Shown here: piece after piece, positions 52,501 through 58,601 of the stretch
Position numbering within the stretch: the first letter of the stretch is position 1
Layout of the letters: the number at the start of each line of letters is the position of its first letter
Assembly: GCA_025355955.1 (NCBI GenBank)
Contig: JANXYP010000006.1
Location: 1-59,826 of the forward strand
Direction: 5' to 3'
Length of the DNA: 59,826 nucleotides
Source: Chloroflexota bacterium
GTDB taxonomy: Bacteria; Chloroflexota; Chloroflexia; QHBQ01
Translations under genes and position numbers: made by a program
Notes under the pieces: model-generated
The model's database searches: none
Told to the model about the DNA's origin: nothing
The model's input: the letters and a program-made list of their open reading frames with translations, nothing else

Positions 52501-52601
52501 TCGTCACGGCGCATGGGGGACGTTTGTGGGTAGAGAGCGAAGGCGCGGGTAAAGGCTCGACCTTCATCTTTACCGTGCCACTGGCCGAGCAGCAATCTTG
52601 A
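49557..52601 (+). CDS. Soluble six-PAS sensor histidine kinase
   Basis: A 1014-residue cytoplasmic kinase with no membrane segment. About six PAS domains in series (starting near 1, 118, 245, 372, 492 and 628) are joined by nearly identical helices (RDELQAVLDNMTEGV-type), which suggests internal duplication. The HisKA His is in SITSHELRTPLTSIKG (about residue 790). The ATPase domain has the N box EQVLTNLIGNAVKYSP and G boxes DQGIGIGNEQQ and SGLGLGLYIASSI. No response regulator is encoded nearby. GGTGGAG precedes the ATG at 49557. It sits between the nurA pair and herA. Confidence 0.88.
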   Translation: MAELDAALFEFAPSAMLYFDADLCLQRINRQAQLWWQLSPAAGLNQPLSSLALTGIDEQRLREAISGLAGNGLATLENGERYLDIIYTPIPEQAGGHSVLVSATDVSEQYALERELKRRGDELQAVLDNLGEGVLLADTHGNQLYLNEAGRTMLGMVAGTELPNLESYKRPSVHDLSGNEMPINEYPISRALRGERFTDAELYFSGQDGIARRLSSSGSSLKDEEGRVRLGISVFHDVSKLHDLEMRLKESRDELLAVLDNMTDTVSLVEANGQIRYINPAARKLVALAPDQPLGSLSPADTATPNDSGNGFAAARELTHRALSGEIFTDAEITMRAADTTQHIFSVSGSSVRDDAGRVRLGITVGRDMTAQRNLEQELKNKNDELQAVLDYMPDSVVLFESDGRIRYRNRASQNFLGQRLSEDVNQIEDYGQRIDVRDGDGQPLSVADYPISHVLESAEAAEGEMTITFPDGTWKSLRQAAARVRDQAGNLRLVVSIVQDITNQVRLTNSLRESRDELQAVLDNMTEGVLLFEANGQVRYRNAAQLRLMGMTSASALAVPGQILNIRRADGSPVVPGEFPLERILKGEVFSTVEYLFTSLGGEQIVVACSGSSVLRSDGSIGLGIFVMHDISKLREAEQQVVTLLQEAEQERNRLDSVIEQMPEGVIIIAAPNDRLVRMNRVASEIYGLDADLLPRINPTNLTHYETFSPEGEALPPAARPLQRAMSGEVVKAAQLRVRRADQKEVDLLVSAAPIIEGSGENERISGAVSVFQDISELKELDRIKDEFISITSHELRTPLTSIKGYAEVMSRRLQRMDDNVRTTLQKPLNTIIERTERMTQLVNDLLDVSNIATGRLEVVGSSLDLSSIITKLVAEARLTSQRTFHLALSNGPVIVLGEERLIEQVLTNLIGNAVKYSPAEGIITIRLTKETRHAEVSVTDQGIGIGNEQQTHLFERFYRTKQAKDHASGLGLGLYIASSIVTAHGGRLWVESEGAGKGSTFIFTVPLAEQQS

Positions 52602-52651
52602 TGGCAGGGACAAAAGCAGGCATGAGCTATGTTAGTGCGGGGCAAGCAAAA

Positions 52652-52673
52652 GGAGCGTACATCAGTACGCCCC
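52652..52673. terminator. Bidirectional hairpin terminator
   Basis: GGAGCGTAC-ATCA-GTACGCCCC, a 9-bp stem with one mismatch, between the kinase stop (52601) and the convergent small gene (stop 52708). No strong T-run. Confidence 0.6.
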
Positions 52674-52707
52674 TAAGCCCGGCAAAGTAACTTTGCTTGA
52701 TTATCGC

Positions 52708-52899
52708 TTAAATCTTGAAGTTGTCCTTGTTGTAGTAGTCGGTACCCCACTTGCCGCTGGCCTTCATTACCTTGACCACTAGCAACTTACGCTGAGGGAT
52801 CGGCTTGCCGTCTACCTTGCAGACGTGACCGCTATCGGCCTCGTCAATCTTGCCGGTAGGCACTGTCTTCGACAGCTTAACGTCTTTCTTACCAGCCAT
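52708..52899 (-). CDS. Small hypothetical protein
   Basis: A 63-residue lysine-rich protein: KLSKTVPTGKIDEADSGHVC, KVDGKPIPQRKLLVVKVMKA and a terminal GTDYYNKDNFKI. One cysteine, no membrane segment. AAGGAAG precedes the ATG at 52899. It is transcribed divergently from herA and opposite to its neighbours. Family not recognised; its pattern resembles a single small beta domain. Confidence 0.65.
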   Translation of the reverse strand: MAGKKDVKLSKTVPTGKIDEADSGHVCKVDGKPIPQRKLLVVKVMKASGKWGTDYYNKDNFKI

Positions 52900-53058
52900 C
52901 GCTTTCTTCCTTTCTGAATAACCTGCCGCGTGCGCTACATATAGTTGCGGCATTACGGCTTGCTTACGTGTTATAATAGTGCCTGCAAGGATGCTGACAC
53001 GTACGGTATTATACCAGTTTTTTCCAAGCGGCGCAAGTTTTAACTAGAGGAGATGTTT

Positions 53059-54669
53059 ATGCCCATCAATGAACAGCAGATTATCGGCCAGGTCACTGCT
53101 GCCGATAGCGAACGCGGTGTCACCGTCCATCTCGACCCCCAAATCAGTGTGGAGGGTCTATCGCAGGGCCAGTTCGTGGTTGTCGATGGCCGCAGCGGTA
53201 AGTTCTACGGTACGATTAGCGGCTTCAAGCTGGGAATCACCGACGCGGGCATTGCCATGAACCCACCCGCCACGACTTCCTCGCTGGTGCGCGACACGCT
53301 GCTACGCACCGCCGCTTACGCTGATTGCACCGTGCAGTTGTCGCTGGCCGAACCCCACGACGGCGGTAGCGCCCCTATGCCCGCCCGCACTATCCCCAGC
53401 CACTTCAGCAGCGTGGCAATCGCCAAAGAGGACGACTTCACCTCGGTGTTCGGCAACAAGGATGGCGGCGGCTACTTCGTGATCGGCAGCCCCCGCGATA
53501 TGCCCGGCCTGCCCATCCCCATCGACCTGAAGAAGTTCGTGGAGCGCAGCAATGGTATTTTCGGGCGCAGCGGCACCGGCAAGAGTATGTTTACCCGCCT
53601 ACTGCTCTGCGGCGTGATTGATGCGGACTCCTGCGTCAACCTGATCTTCGATATGCACAACGAGTACGCCTTGAGCAAGGACACCGAGCAGCCGGGCCAG
53701 TCGGTCAAAGGGCTGGAGGAGCTGTTTGGCAGTTCCCGCGTGTTGGTCTGTACCCTCGACCCCTCCTCGCCGCGCTATCGTCAGTTCAAGCCGACCTCAG
53801 TGTTCATCCCCTTCAGCTACCTGACCATGGATGACCTGCTTACCGTGCGCGACGAACTGGACCTGAACGATTCGGCGACCAGTACCGCCTATCTGCTGGA
53901 GGAGCATTGGCACGACGGCTGGATTGGTCAACTGATAAGTATGGAGAGCGGTGCGCTGAAGGATGCGGCCAGCGACGTAGGCGCGAACGAGGCATCGCTA
54001 AAGGCGCTGTGGCGCAAGCTGCGCCAGTTGAAGCGTTTCAACTTTCTGAGCGATAGCGACCACGACTCCAGCATCAGCAGGTTGCTGACCGAGCTGCAGA
54101 ACGGGCGTAACGTGGTGCTGGAGTTTGGCGGCTACGATACGAACCTCGCCTATATGCTGGTTGCCAACGTGATTACCCGCCGCATCTACAAGGGCTGGAA
54201 GGATCAATACGAAAAGTTCGAGCGCAGCCGAAGCGAGGGTGACCGCCCCCGCCAGCTGATGGTGACAATCGAAGAGGCGCACAAGTTCCTCTCCGGCAAG
54301 AGTGGCATCTTCAGCATCATCGCCCGCGAGATGCGTAAGTATTACGTTACCCTGCTGGTGATCGATCAAAGGCCCAGCAGCATCGACCCCGACGTAATCA
54401 GCCAGCTAGGCACGCGCATTACTGCGCTGCTCTCCGACCAGCAGGATATTGATGCGGTGTTCACCGGCGTATATGGCAGCAGCCACTTCAAGCAGATCCT
54501 CGCCACATTGGACACGCGGCAGGAGGCGCTTATCTTCGGCCACGCGCTACCGATGCAGGTGGTTATCCGCGCTCGCGACTTTAATGATGAGTTCTGCAAC
54601 TCACTGAAGAATGTGGTATGGAAGCGGCGGCACGATCCAGTTCAGGATAAGAATGAGTTGAACTTCTAG
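53059..54669 (+). CDS. herA: HerA-like DNA translocase/helicase ATPase
   Basis: A 536-residue HerA/FtsK-superfamily ATPase. N-terminal HAS-barrel (about 1-90: IIGQVTAADSERGVTVHLDP, GQFVVVDGRSGKFYGTISG). Walker A GIFGRSGTGKSMFTRLLL (about 170), Walker B RQLMVTIEEAHKFLSG, and the HerA/VirB4-type VIDQRPSSIDPDVISQLGTR with an arginine-finger region. It forms hexamers that pump DNA for NurA. The ATG at 53059 has AGGAG 6 nt upstream, whereas the ATG at 53053 overlaps that site. A TATAAT box at 52972 suggests its own promoter, separate from the kinase. Confidence 0.9.
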   Translation: MPINEQQIIGQVTAADSERGVTVHLDPQISVEGLSQGQFVVVDGRSGKFYGTISGFKLGITDAGIAMNPPATTSSLVRDTLLRTAAYADCTVQLSLAEPHDGGSAPMPARTIPSHFSSVAIAKEDDFTSVFGNKDGGGYFVIGSPRDMPGLPIPIDLKKFVERSNGIFGRSGTGKSMFTRLLLCGVIDADSCVNLIFDMHNEYALSKDTEQPGQSVKGLEELFGSSRVLVCTLDPSSPRYRQFKPTSVFIPFSYLTMDDLLTVRDELDLNDSATSTAYLLEEHWHDGWIGQLISMESGALKDAASDVGANEASLKALWRKLRQLKRFNFLSDSDHDSSISRLLTELQNGRNVVLEFGGYDTNLAYMLVANVITRRIYKGWKDQYEKFERSRSEGDRPRQLMVTIEEAHKFLSGKSGIFSIIAREMRKYYVTLLVIDQRPSSIDPDVISQLGTRITALLSDQQDIDAVFTGVYGSSHFKQILATLDTRQEALIFGHALPMQVVIRARDFNDEFCNSLKNVVWKRRHDPVQDKNELNF

Positions 54670-54699
54670 CTAAACGCCGCTAATCTCCAATCCCTATAT

Positions 54700-55293
54700 C
54701 TATGCGCTGGCGGTGCGACTGCGCTGCACCAGGATGAAGCTGGACGCAATTGCCAGGATGATCACGACACCGAGTACGCCCAGCATGATGTAGGTGCTGG
54801 TGTAGTCAGTGGTGGCGCACGGCTTATCGGGATCGCAACCGGCAGCCGCGGCAGCACCAGTGTTTCCCGCTGAGGCGACAGCGGTATGGTCGACGGTGAA
54901 GTCGAATTGATCATCCAGCGCAGTGCCTGATGCTTTGGCGACGCTGTGCCACTTGACGAAGTAGACCCCGTCGCCCAATCCACTCTTCAACGTTGCATTT
55001 ATAGTATCCGGGTTAGCGGAGTCGACCTTGCCGTCACCGTTATCCGCAGGAGTCTGTGCGGCATTGCGATCCTTGGCAAAGAACACCTGCATCGTCGTCT
55101 TGGCTGCGTCGGTATCCTCGGAGAACGTGACTGATACCTTGGCCGGTTCGTTCTTGATCACCGCGCCGTCGCCAGGGTTGGAACTCTGCAGCTTGGCCTG
55201 CGCGAAAGCCGAAGGCGCGACAAGAATCGCGACAATTGCAATAGCGAAGAACGGTGCCACAATGCGAACGCCGGTCTGTTTTAGCACTTTCAT
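54700..55293 (-). CDS. CopC-domain membrane-anchored protein
   Basis: A 197-residue exported protein. Signal peptide about 1-32 (ending SAFAQA). CopC-like beta-sandwich at about 33-130 (LQSSNPGDGAVIKNEPAKVS, GVYFVKWHSVAKASG, FDFTV). A flexible spacer leads to a C-terminal membrane helix (STYIMLGVLGVVIILAIASS) and an Arg tail. CopC proteins carry copper outside the membrane. The usual N-terminal copper-binding His of mature CopC (HAxLxxS) is absent here (AQAKLQSS), so copper binding is doubtful. The ATG at 55293 has AAGGAAG upstream. Confidence 0.8.
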   Translation of the reverse strand: MKVLKQTGVRIVAPFFAIAIVAILVAPSAFAQAKLQSSNPGDGAVIKNEPAKVSVTFSEDTDAAKTTMQVFFAKDRNAAQTPADNGDGKVDSANPDTINATLKSGLGDGVYFVKWHSVAKASGTALDDQFDFTVDHTAVASAGNTGAAAAAGCDPDKPCATTDYTSTYIMLGVLGVVIILAIASSFILVQRSRTASA

Positions 55294-55331
55294 TCCTCTG
55301 AACTTCCTTTCGTAATTACTGCCATAGTATA

Positions 55332-55410
55332 AGGACACCCATCCACGAGTGTCCTCTTTCCTCCTCTTAAGAGTAGACCTGGGCAGCTTGCATCGAACGG
55401 TGCAAGCTGC
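55332..55410 (-). terminator. Two hairpins between the small membrane genes and the copC-like gene
   Basis: 55383-55410 is a perfect 10-bp stem (GCAGCTTGCA / TGCAAGCTGC, 8-nt loop) just past the stop at 55414. 55332-55355 is a 7-bp stem (AGGACAC / GTGTCCT) with TTATAC following on the minus strand. Likely transcription end of the upstream pair, or an attenuator before the copC-like gene. Confidence 0.5.
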
Positions 55411-55413
55411 TGC

Positions 55414-55725
55414 CTACCTCTGCCCGCCCTTCGGCGTGGAGCGCTGCTGCACCAGGGCGACACTGCACACGACCGCCAGAATCACCACGACCGCGAGTAC
55501 CCCCAGCATGGTATAGGTACTGATGTCGTTGCGTGTGCTGATGTCTTGCAGGTTAGTAGCAATGTTCCTGCTGTTGTCGCTCGCGTTACTGGTGGTTACG
55601 CTCGCAGTCGCGGTGGGGTCAACAGGGGAGGCCCAGGCGGGGGACGCTAGCAGCATGATAACTAGCGCCATTGCCCCCAGAAGTAGACTGAGCCGGGCGC
55701 AGTGGCGCTTTAGCTGCTGCATCAC
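55414..55725 (-). CDS. Small exported membrane-anchored protein
   Basis: A 103-residue protein with a signal peptide (about 1-32, ending AWA), a short Ser/Thr/Asn-rich extracellular spacer and a C-terminal helix (STYTMLGVLAVVVILAVVCS). This helix and tail closely match the end of the CopC-like protein encoded next, so the two share an anchor though not the CopC domain. Function unknown. Only 2 bp separate it from the gene upstream. Confidence 0.7.
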   Translation of the reverse strand: MMQQLKRHCARLSLLLGAMALVIMLLASPAWASPVDPTATASVTTSNASDNSRNIATNLQDISTRNDISTYTMLGVLAVVVILAVVCSVALVQQRSTPKGGQR

Positions 55726-55727
55726 CT

Positions 55728-56039
55728 TTAGCTAACCCTCTGGCTCGACTTCCCAGGCTGCGTCAGCATCGCCAGCAGTGGCTTCCAGACCAGATGATAG
55801 CCCAGCTGCGTGCCGAGGAAGAGGGTCGAGCTATCAATCAATACAGCAGTCGCTCCAGCCTGGAAGCCGAAGGCTAGCTCACCCATCACCATGGCGGTAG
55901 AAACACCCAGCACCAGCGACGGGACACAGACGTAAAGGAACTTGCGCTGGCCCGACCACAACTTATTAATGACTAGCATGAACAACGGGGGCAGGAAGCC
56001 ACCGATGAAGAACGGCACGAACTCACGTAGCAGATCCAT
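55728..56039 (-). CDS. Small three-helix membrane protein, unknown function
   Basis: A 103-residue hydrophobic protein with about three membrane helices (FVPFFIGGFLPPLFMLVINK, FLYVCVPSLVLGVSTAMVMG, and a segment around QAGATAVLIDSSTLFLGTQL). Two basic segments suggest cytosolic loops. It is the first gene of a probable two-gene unit with the exported protein at 55414. Family not recognised; the architecture is reminiscent of small integral membrane proteins near copper or c-type cytochrome genes. Confidence 0.65.
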   Translation of the reverse strand: MDLLREFVPFFIGGFLPPLFMLVINKLWSGQRKFLYVCVPSLVLGVSTAMVMGELAFGFQAGATAVLIDSSTLFLGTQLGYHLVWKPLLAMLTQPGKSSQRVS

Positions 56040-56284
56040 ATCGACCGACCGCCTTTCTCTTCCTCTAACTGAGGACTAGGGGATACACTGGACGAACCAT
56101 CAAACCACATTGCTTGCTGGTTAAACCCATTGTACGTCAACCGCGCCCGTTTGTCAATAGCTAAGGGAGATTATAACAAAATTGCTACGATTCTAATTAT
56201 ACTTCTACTTGAGGAATGTTTATTACAGAATTAGAAGTTTCCACTGATTATCAAAGTAAGTTCTTTCCCACCTAGTAATATTGC

Positions 56285-56719
56285 TCAAAGCCATAACTTA
56301 CTAGCGATACGCTTGCGCTTATCTTCCCTGCCCCACTCCGCACGCTTGCCGATCGGCCTGACCAGTTGTTCGCTGCTGTAGGCGACCTCGAAGCGGTTAC
56401 GCTCCGGGTCGCGCTGGGCCTCGCTGCCCGGTAGGGCGCGGCAGTAGATAAGTTGCGCCCCTGCCTGCACCGCATCGCTAAGGCGACGGCGGGTTAGTAG
56501 AGGGGCGGATACCGCACTTGCGCCGGAGGGGCAAGGTGCTGGTGTTGTATAGCCCCGCGCTGGTCTCGCGGCTGACCACCCGTCGCGGAGCAACCCTCTT
56601 GATAAGGCGCGGCTTACCAGGCGCTCTAGTTCACCCCACAACTGGTAAGCCACTCGCGTATTTCGTTGCCTCTGCCCCCTTGCATTTTTCGCGTTGTTGT
56701 GGTAAAATTGCAAATGCAA
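56285..56719 (-). CDS. Doubtful ORF upstream of tRNA-Ala
   Basis: A 144-codon open frame starting from TTG, abutting the tRNA and overlapping its promoter. No Shine-Dalgarno is seen. The C-terminal half (RRRLSDAVQAGAQLIYCRAL, SSEQLVRPIGKRAEWGRED) has protein-like composition and could be a shorter gene or remnant. The rest of the gene-free stretch 56040-56680 is AT-rich (56100-56280), and I see nothing else in it. Confidence 0.22.
   Translation of the reverse strand: MHLQFYHNNAKNARGQRQRNTRVAYQLWGELERLVSRALSRGLLRDGWSAARPARGYTTPAPCPSGASAVSAPLLTRRRLSDAVQAGAQLIYCRALPGSEAQRDPERNRFEVAYSSEQLVRPIGKRAEWGREDKRKRIASKLWL
56680..56708 (+). promoter_or_regulatory. Promoter of tRNA-Ala
   Basis: TTGCAT, 17-bp spacer, TAAAAT, ending 12 bp before the tRNA 5' end. 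A near-consensus sigma-70-type promoter. Confidence 0.75.
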
Positions 56720-56720
56720 C

Positions 56721-56792
56721 GGGGGCGTAGCTCAGCGGGAGAGCATCACACTGGCAGTGTGGGGGTCAAGGGTTCAAATCCCTTCGTCTCCA
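56721..56792 (+). tRNA. tRNA-Ala (anticodon GGC)
   Basis: A complete cloverleaf: acceptor GGGGGCG / CGTCTCC; D arm GCTC-AGCGGGA-GAGC; anticodon stem TCACA / TGTGG with loop CTGGCAG (anticodon GGC at 34-36); T arm AAGGG-TTCAAAT-CCCTT; discriminator A. The G3-U70 wobble, the alanyl-tRNA synthetase identity element, is present. CCA is not encoded (ACCC follows), so it must be added. A T-run (GTTTTTAAT) follows at 56796 and may terminate transcription. Confidence 0.95.
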
Positions 56793-56831
56793 CCCGTTTT
56801 TAATATAACTTACAAGTATGCTGACAGCAAG

Positions 56832-56860
56832 TTGCGTGCTTGCTTATTCAACATTATAAA
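56832..56860 (+). promoter_or_regulatory. Promoter of the T-box operon
   Basis: TTGCGT, 17-bp spacer, TATAAA. Transcription would begin near 56867, exactly before the T-box stem I sequence. Confidence 0.75.
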
Positions 56861-56866
56861 TCAAGG

Positions 56867-57150
56867 CGTTGAACAGGAGTAGTAAGCCATCTTCCCAACC
56901 CAGAGAGTTGCCGGTCGGTGCGAGGCAGCAGCGGGAAGTCCGCCATTAGGCGTAGAAGGCTGAACTCGCCTGGGAGCCGCAGCGGTGAAATCAAGTAACC
57001 GCGCCGGGTTTGCGCCCGTTATCGCGCACTTGAGCGGATGGTCGTCGCTCTGCAATCGCAGAGGGCGGACGACATCAACCAGGGTGGTACCGACGGAAGG
57101 AACAACCTTTCGCCCCTGACTTTGTGTAGTCAGGCGGGCGAAGGGTTTTT
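56867..57150 (+). promoter_or_regulatory. T-box riboswitch, leucine type (specifier CUC)
   Basis: A full-length T-box leader. Stem I begins GAACAGGAGTAGTAAGC. The apical AGAGAG bulge (CCAGAGAGTTGCCGG) and GGTGCGAGGCAGC loop follow. The specifier loop reads GGCTGAACTCGCCTGGG, with CTC (Leu) after TGAA. The conserved T-box CAGGGTGGTACCG (57080-57092) can pair with CCCCTG (57113-57118) to form the antiterminator, whose bulge binds the uncharged tRNA acceptor end. Uncharged tRNA-Leu should favour read-through into the genes below. Leucine specificity agrees with leuS 1.45 kb downstream. Confidence 0.92.
57104..57150 (+). terminator. T-box terminator
   Basis: CCTTTCGCCCCTGAC pairs with GTCAGGCGGGCGAAGGG (small internal bulge), followed by TTTTTATTTT. 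It is mutually exclusive with the antiterminator, because both use CCCCTGAC. Confidence 0.88.
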
Positions 57151-57250
57151 ATTTTGCCCTTTTAGAAGCAACTTTCGGCCCCCGACTGCGTACCATAATA
57201 TAGCGGTTAATCTGAACTACAGGTATGTGTTAAGCGAAAGGAGCAAAACC

Positions 57251-57556
57251 ATGAATCAGCAACCAGATTGGCAACCTCAGCAGGCCCAGCAGACGAGTGC
57301 CTGCCCCAAGTGCGGCGGCGTGATGATTGAGGCCCAAGTGCCATGGTACGGCGATGCCTCTGCACACCTGGTATCGGCGAATAATAACAGTCTTTTCTCG
57401 GGCCTGCGTTGGTCGGGCCTGTCGGCGCTGGTCTGCCGCAACTGCGGTTTCGTCGAGTTCTACGCCCAGAAGCCGAGGGAGATTGACTCAGGAGCAACCG
57501 CATTGAAACACAATGCCGCGCCCTGGACTAACTTGAGTGAGGATGTAGCAAAATGA
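57251..57556 (+). CDS. Zinc-ribbon protein, copy 1 of 4
   Basis: A 101-residue protein. After a Gln-rich lead (QQPDWQPQQAQQTS) comes a zinc ribbon with CPKCGG (about residue 17) and CRNCGFVEFYAQ (about 64), resembling the DUF2082/zinc_ribbon_13 nucleic-acid-binding group (CPKC...CxxCGYxEhY). The ATG at 57251 has AAAGGAG upstream; the longer open frame runs back through the T-box and is rejected. It lies 100 nt past the T-box terminator and overlaps the next copy by ATGA. Function unknown. Confidence 0.82.
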   Translation: MNQQPDWQPQQAQQTSACPKCGGVMIEAQVPWYGDASAHLVSANNNSLFSGLRWSGLSALVCRNCGFVEFYAQKPREIDSGATALKHNAAPWTNLSEDVAK

Positions 57557-57801
57557 GTGACCAACCGAAGGATGACCCGCAGACGATTGCCTGTCCCAAA
57601 TGCAGTGACTATATGATAGAGCGCAACTTTATGCCTGGCACCTTCGGGATATTCACCCGCGCTGATGTGCGTGTGCCGCTACCCTTCACCCCCACCTCGG
57701 ATGCGATAGCGCTGGTCTGCGACAACTGCGGTTACGCCGAGATCTACGCCACCAACCCGGAGAAGCTGCGCGAGTTAGCCAAGCCGCTAGCGGATTCGTA
57801 A
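57553..57801 (+). CDS. Zinc-ribbon protein, copy 2 of 4
   Basis: An 82-residue protein with CPKCSDYMIERNF near the N-terminus and [20 protein letters not shown] at the end, separated by ~35 residues predicted as beta strands. The start overlaps copy 1's stop (ATGA). The C-terminal signature is nearly identical to that of copy 4, pointing to duplication. Presumed Zn-binding; partner or nucleic-acid target unknown. Confidence 0.82.
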   Translation: MSDQPKDDPQTIACPKCSDYMIERNFMPGTFGIFTRADVRVPLPFTPTSDAIALVCDNCGYAEIYATNPEKLRELAKPLADS

Positions 57802-57955
57802 AAGCGGATAAACGGATTGGGCCAACGGATTGTAAAAGCGGATAAACGGATTGGGCCAGGGCTAGTGTAGGGGCGCATGGCATATGCCCCGGTGAAGCGC
57901 ATCAAGGCTCATCGCAGCTACTAATGCTGCACCCTCTTCATCCGTTTATCCGCTT
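57799..57955. repeat. Direct and inverted repeats between zinc-ribbon genes 2 and 3
   Basis: A ~27-bp unit (TAAAAGCGGATAAACGGATT plus GGGCCA) occurs twice in direct order (57799 and about 57830). An inverted copy CATCCGTTTATCCGCTTG lies at 57937-57955. A core-type palindrome (GGGGCGCATGGCATATGCCCC, 57870-57890) lies between. The block could fold into a long hairpin. Confidence 0.75.
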
Positions 57956-58005
57956 GCCCGCTGACCACGTCTGCTGGCTAGACCAGCACCGAAGGAGAAG
58001 ACAAG

Positions 58006-58245
58006 GTGAACGAGCAACCGAAGAACGACCCCCAGCCCCAAACCTGCCCTAAGTGCGGCGGCAACTGGCTTGATTGCACCACCTTTCCTGGTAGCTCAAA
58101 CAGCGGCTACTTTCGTCTCTTTCCTGCCGATGGGAGCTTTCTCAGCTTTTGGCGCTCGTCTAACGCCAAGGCACTAGTATGCGAACAATGTGGCTATACC
58201 GAGCTGTATGCTTCAAACCCTAAGGCACTGAAGCCGAAGCGTTAG
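58006..58245 (+). CDS. Zinc-ribbon protein, copy 3 of 4
   Basis: A 79-residue protein with CPKCGGNWLDCTTFPGSSNS and CEQCGYTELYASNPKALKP. It has an additional Cys in the first knuckle region. The start is GTG with GAAGGAGAAG upstream. The 204-bp gap from copy 2 is occupied by repeats, which may have separated genes that were once contiguous. Confidence 0.8.
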   Translation: MNEQPKNDPQPQTCPKCGGNWLDCTTFPGSSNSGYFRLFPADGSFLSFWRSSNAKALVCEQCGYTELYASNPKALKPKR

Positions 58246-58288
58246 CGCTAATCTGCCAGCAATCAACCAGAAAGGAGGGCCATTCGCC

Positions 58289-58513
58289 ATGCAAGAGCAA
58301 CCAAAGGATGAGCCGAACGCTCAGGCTCAGACCTGCCCCAAGTGCGGCGGCAATATGCTTAGGAGAAGTATCTCATCAACAGGTGGCGTTTATTTCATGA
58401 GGTATCTATCAACGGTATTCACCACTCATATAAGTGCCTCTGTAGCCCTAGTCTGCGACAATTGTGGCTATGCCGAGATTTACGCCACCAACCCGGAGAA
58501 ACTTCGAGATTGA
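58289..58513 (+). CDS. Zinc-ribbon protein, copy 4 of 4
   Basis: A 74-residue protein with [20 protein letters not shown] and [19 protein letters not shown]. It is closest to copy 2 at the C-terminus and to copy 3 at the N-terminal knuckle. AAAGGAGG lies upstream of the ATG. It is the last zinc-ribbon gene before leuS, 88 bp upstream of it. Confidence 0.8.
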   Translation: MQEQPKDEPNAQAQTCPKCGGNMLRRSISSTGGVYFMRYLSTVFTTHISASVALVCDNCGYAEIYATNPEKLRD

Positions 58514-58518
58514 TACTG

Positions 58519-58577
58519 TAGGGGCGGGTTGCACTCGCCCGTACTCCCCCACCCAACCTCCCCCTTTGGGGAGGGGT
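58519..58577. repeat. Palindromic repeats before leuS
   Basis: A core-type palindrome (GTAGGGGCGGGTTGCACTCG...) followed by CCTCCCCCTTTGGGGAGGGG. They end 25 bp before the leuS start. Confidence 0.65.
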
Positions 58578-58601
58578 AAATGCACAAGGAGACAACCAAC
58601 C

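Noticed and set aside
57038-57250. N-terminal extension of the first zinc-ribbon ORF
   Set aside because: It is the translated T-box leader and terminator; a good Shine-Dalgarno precedes the ATG at 57251.
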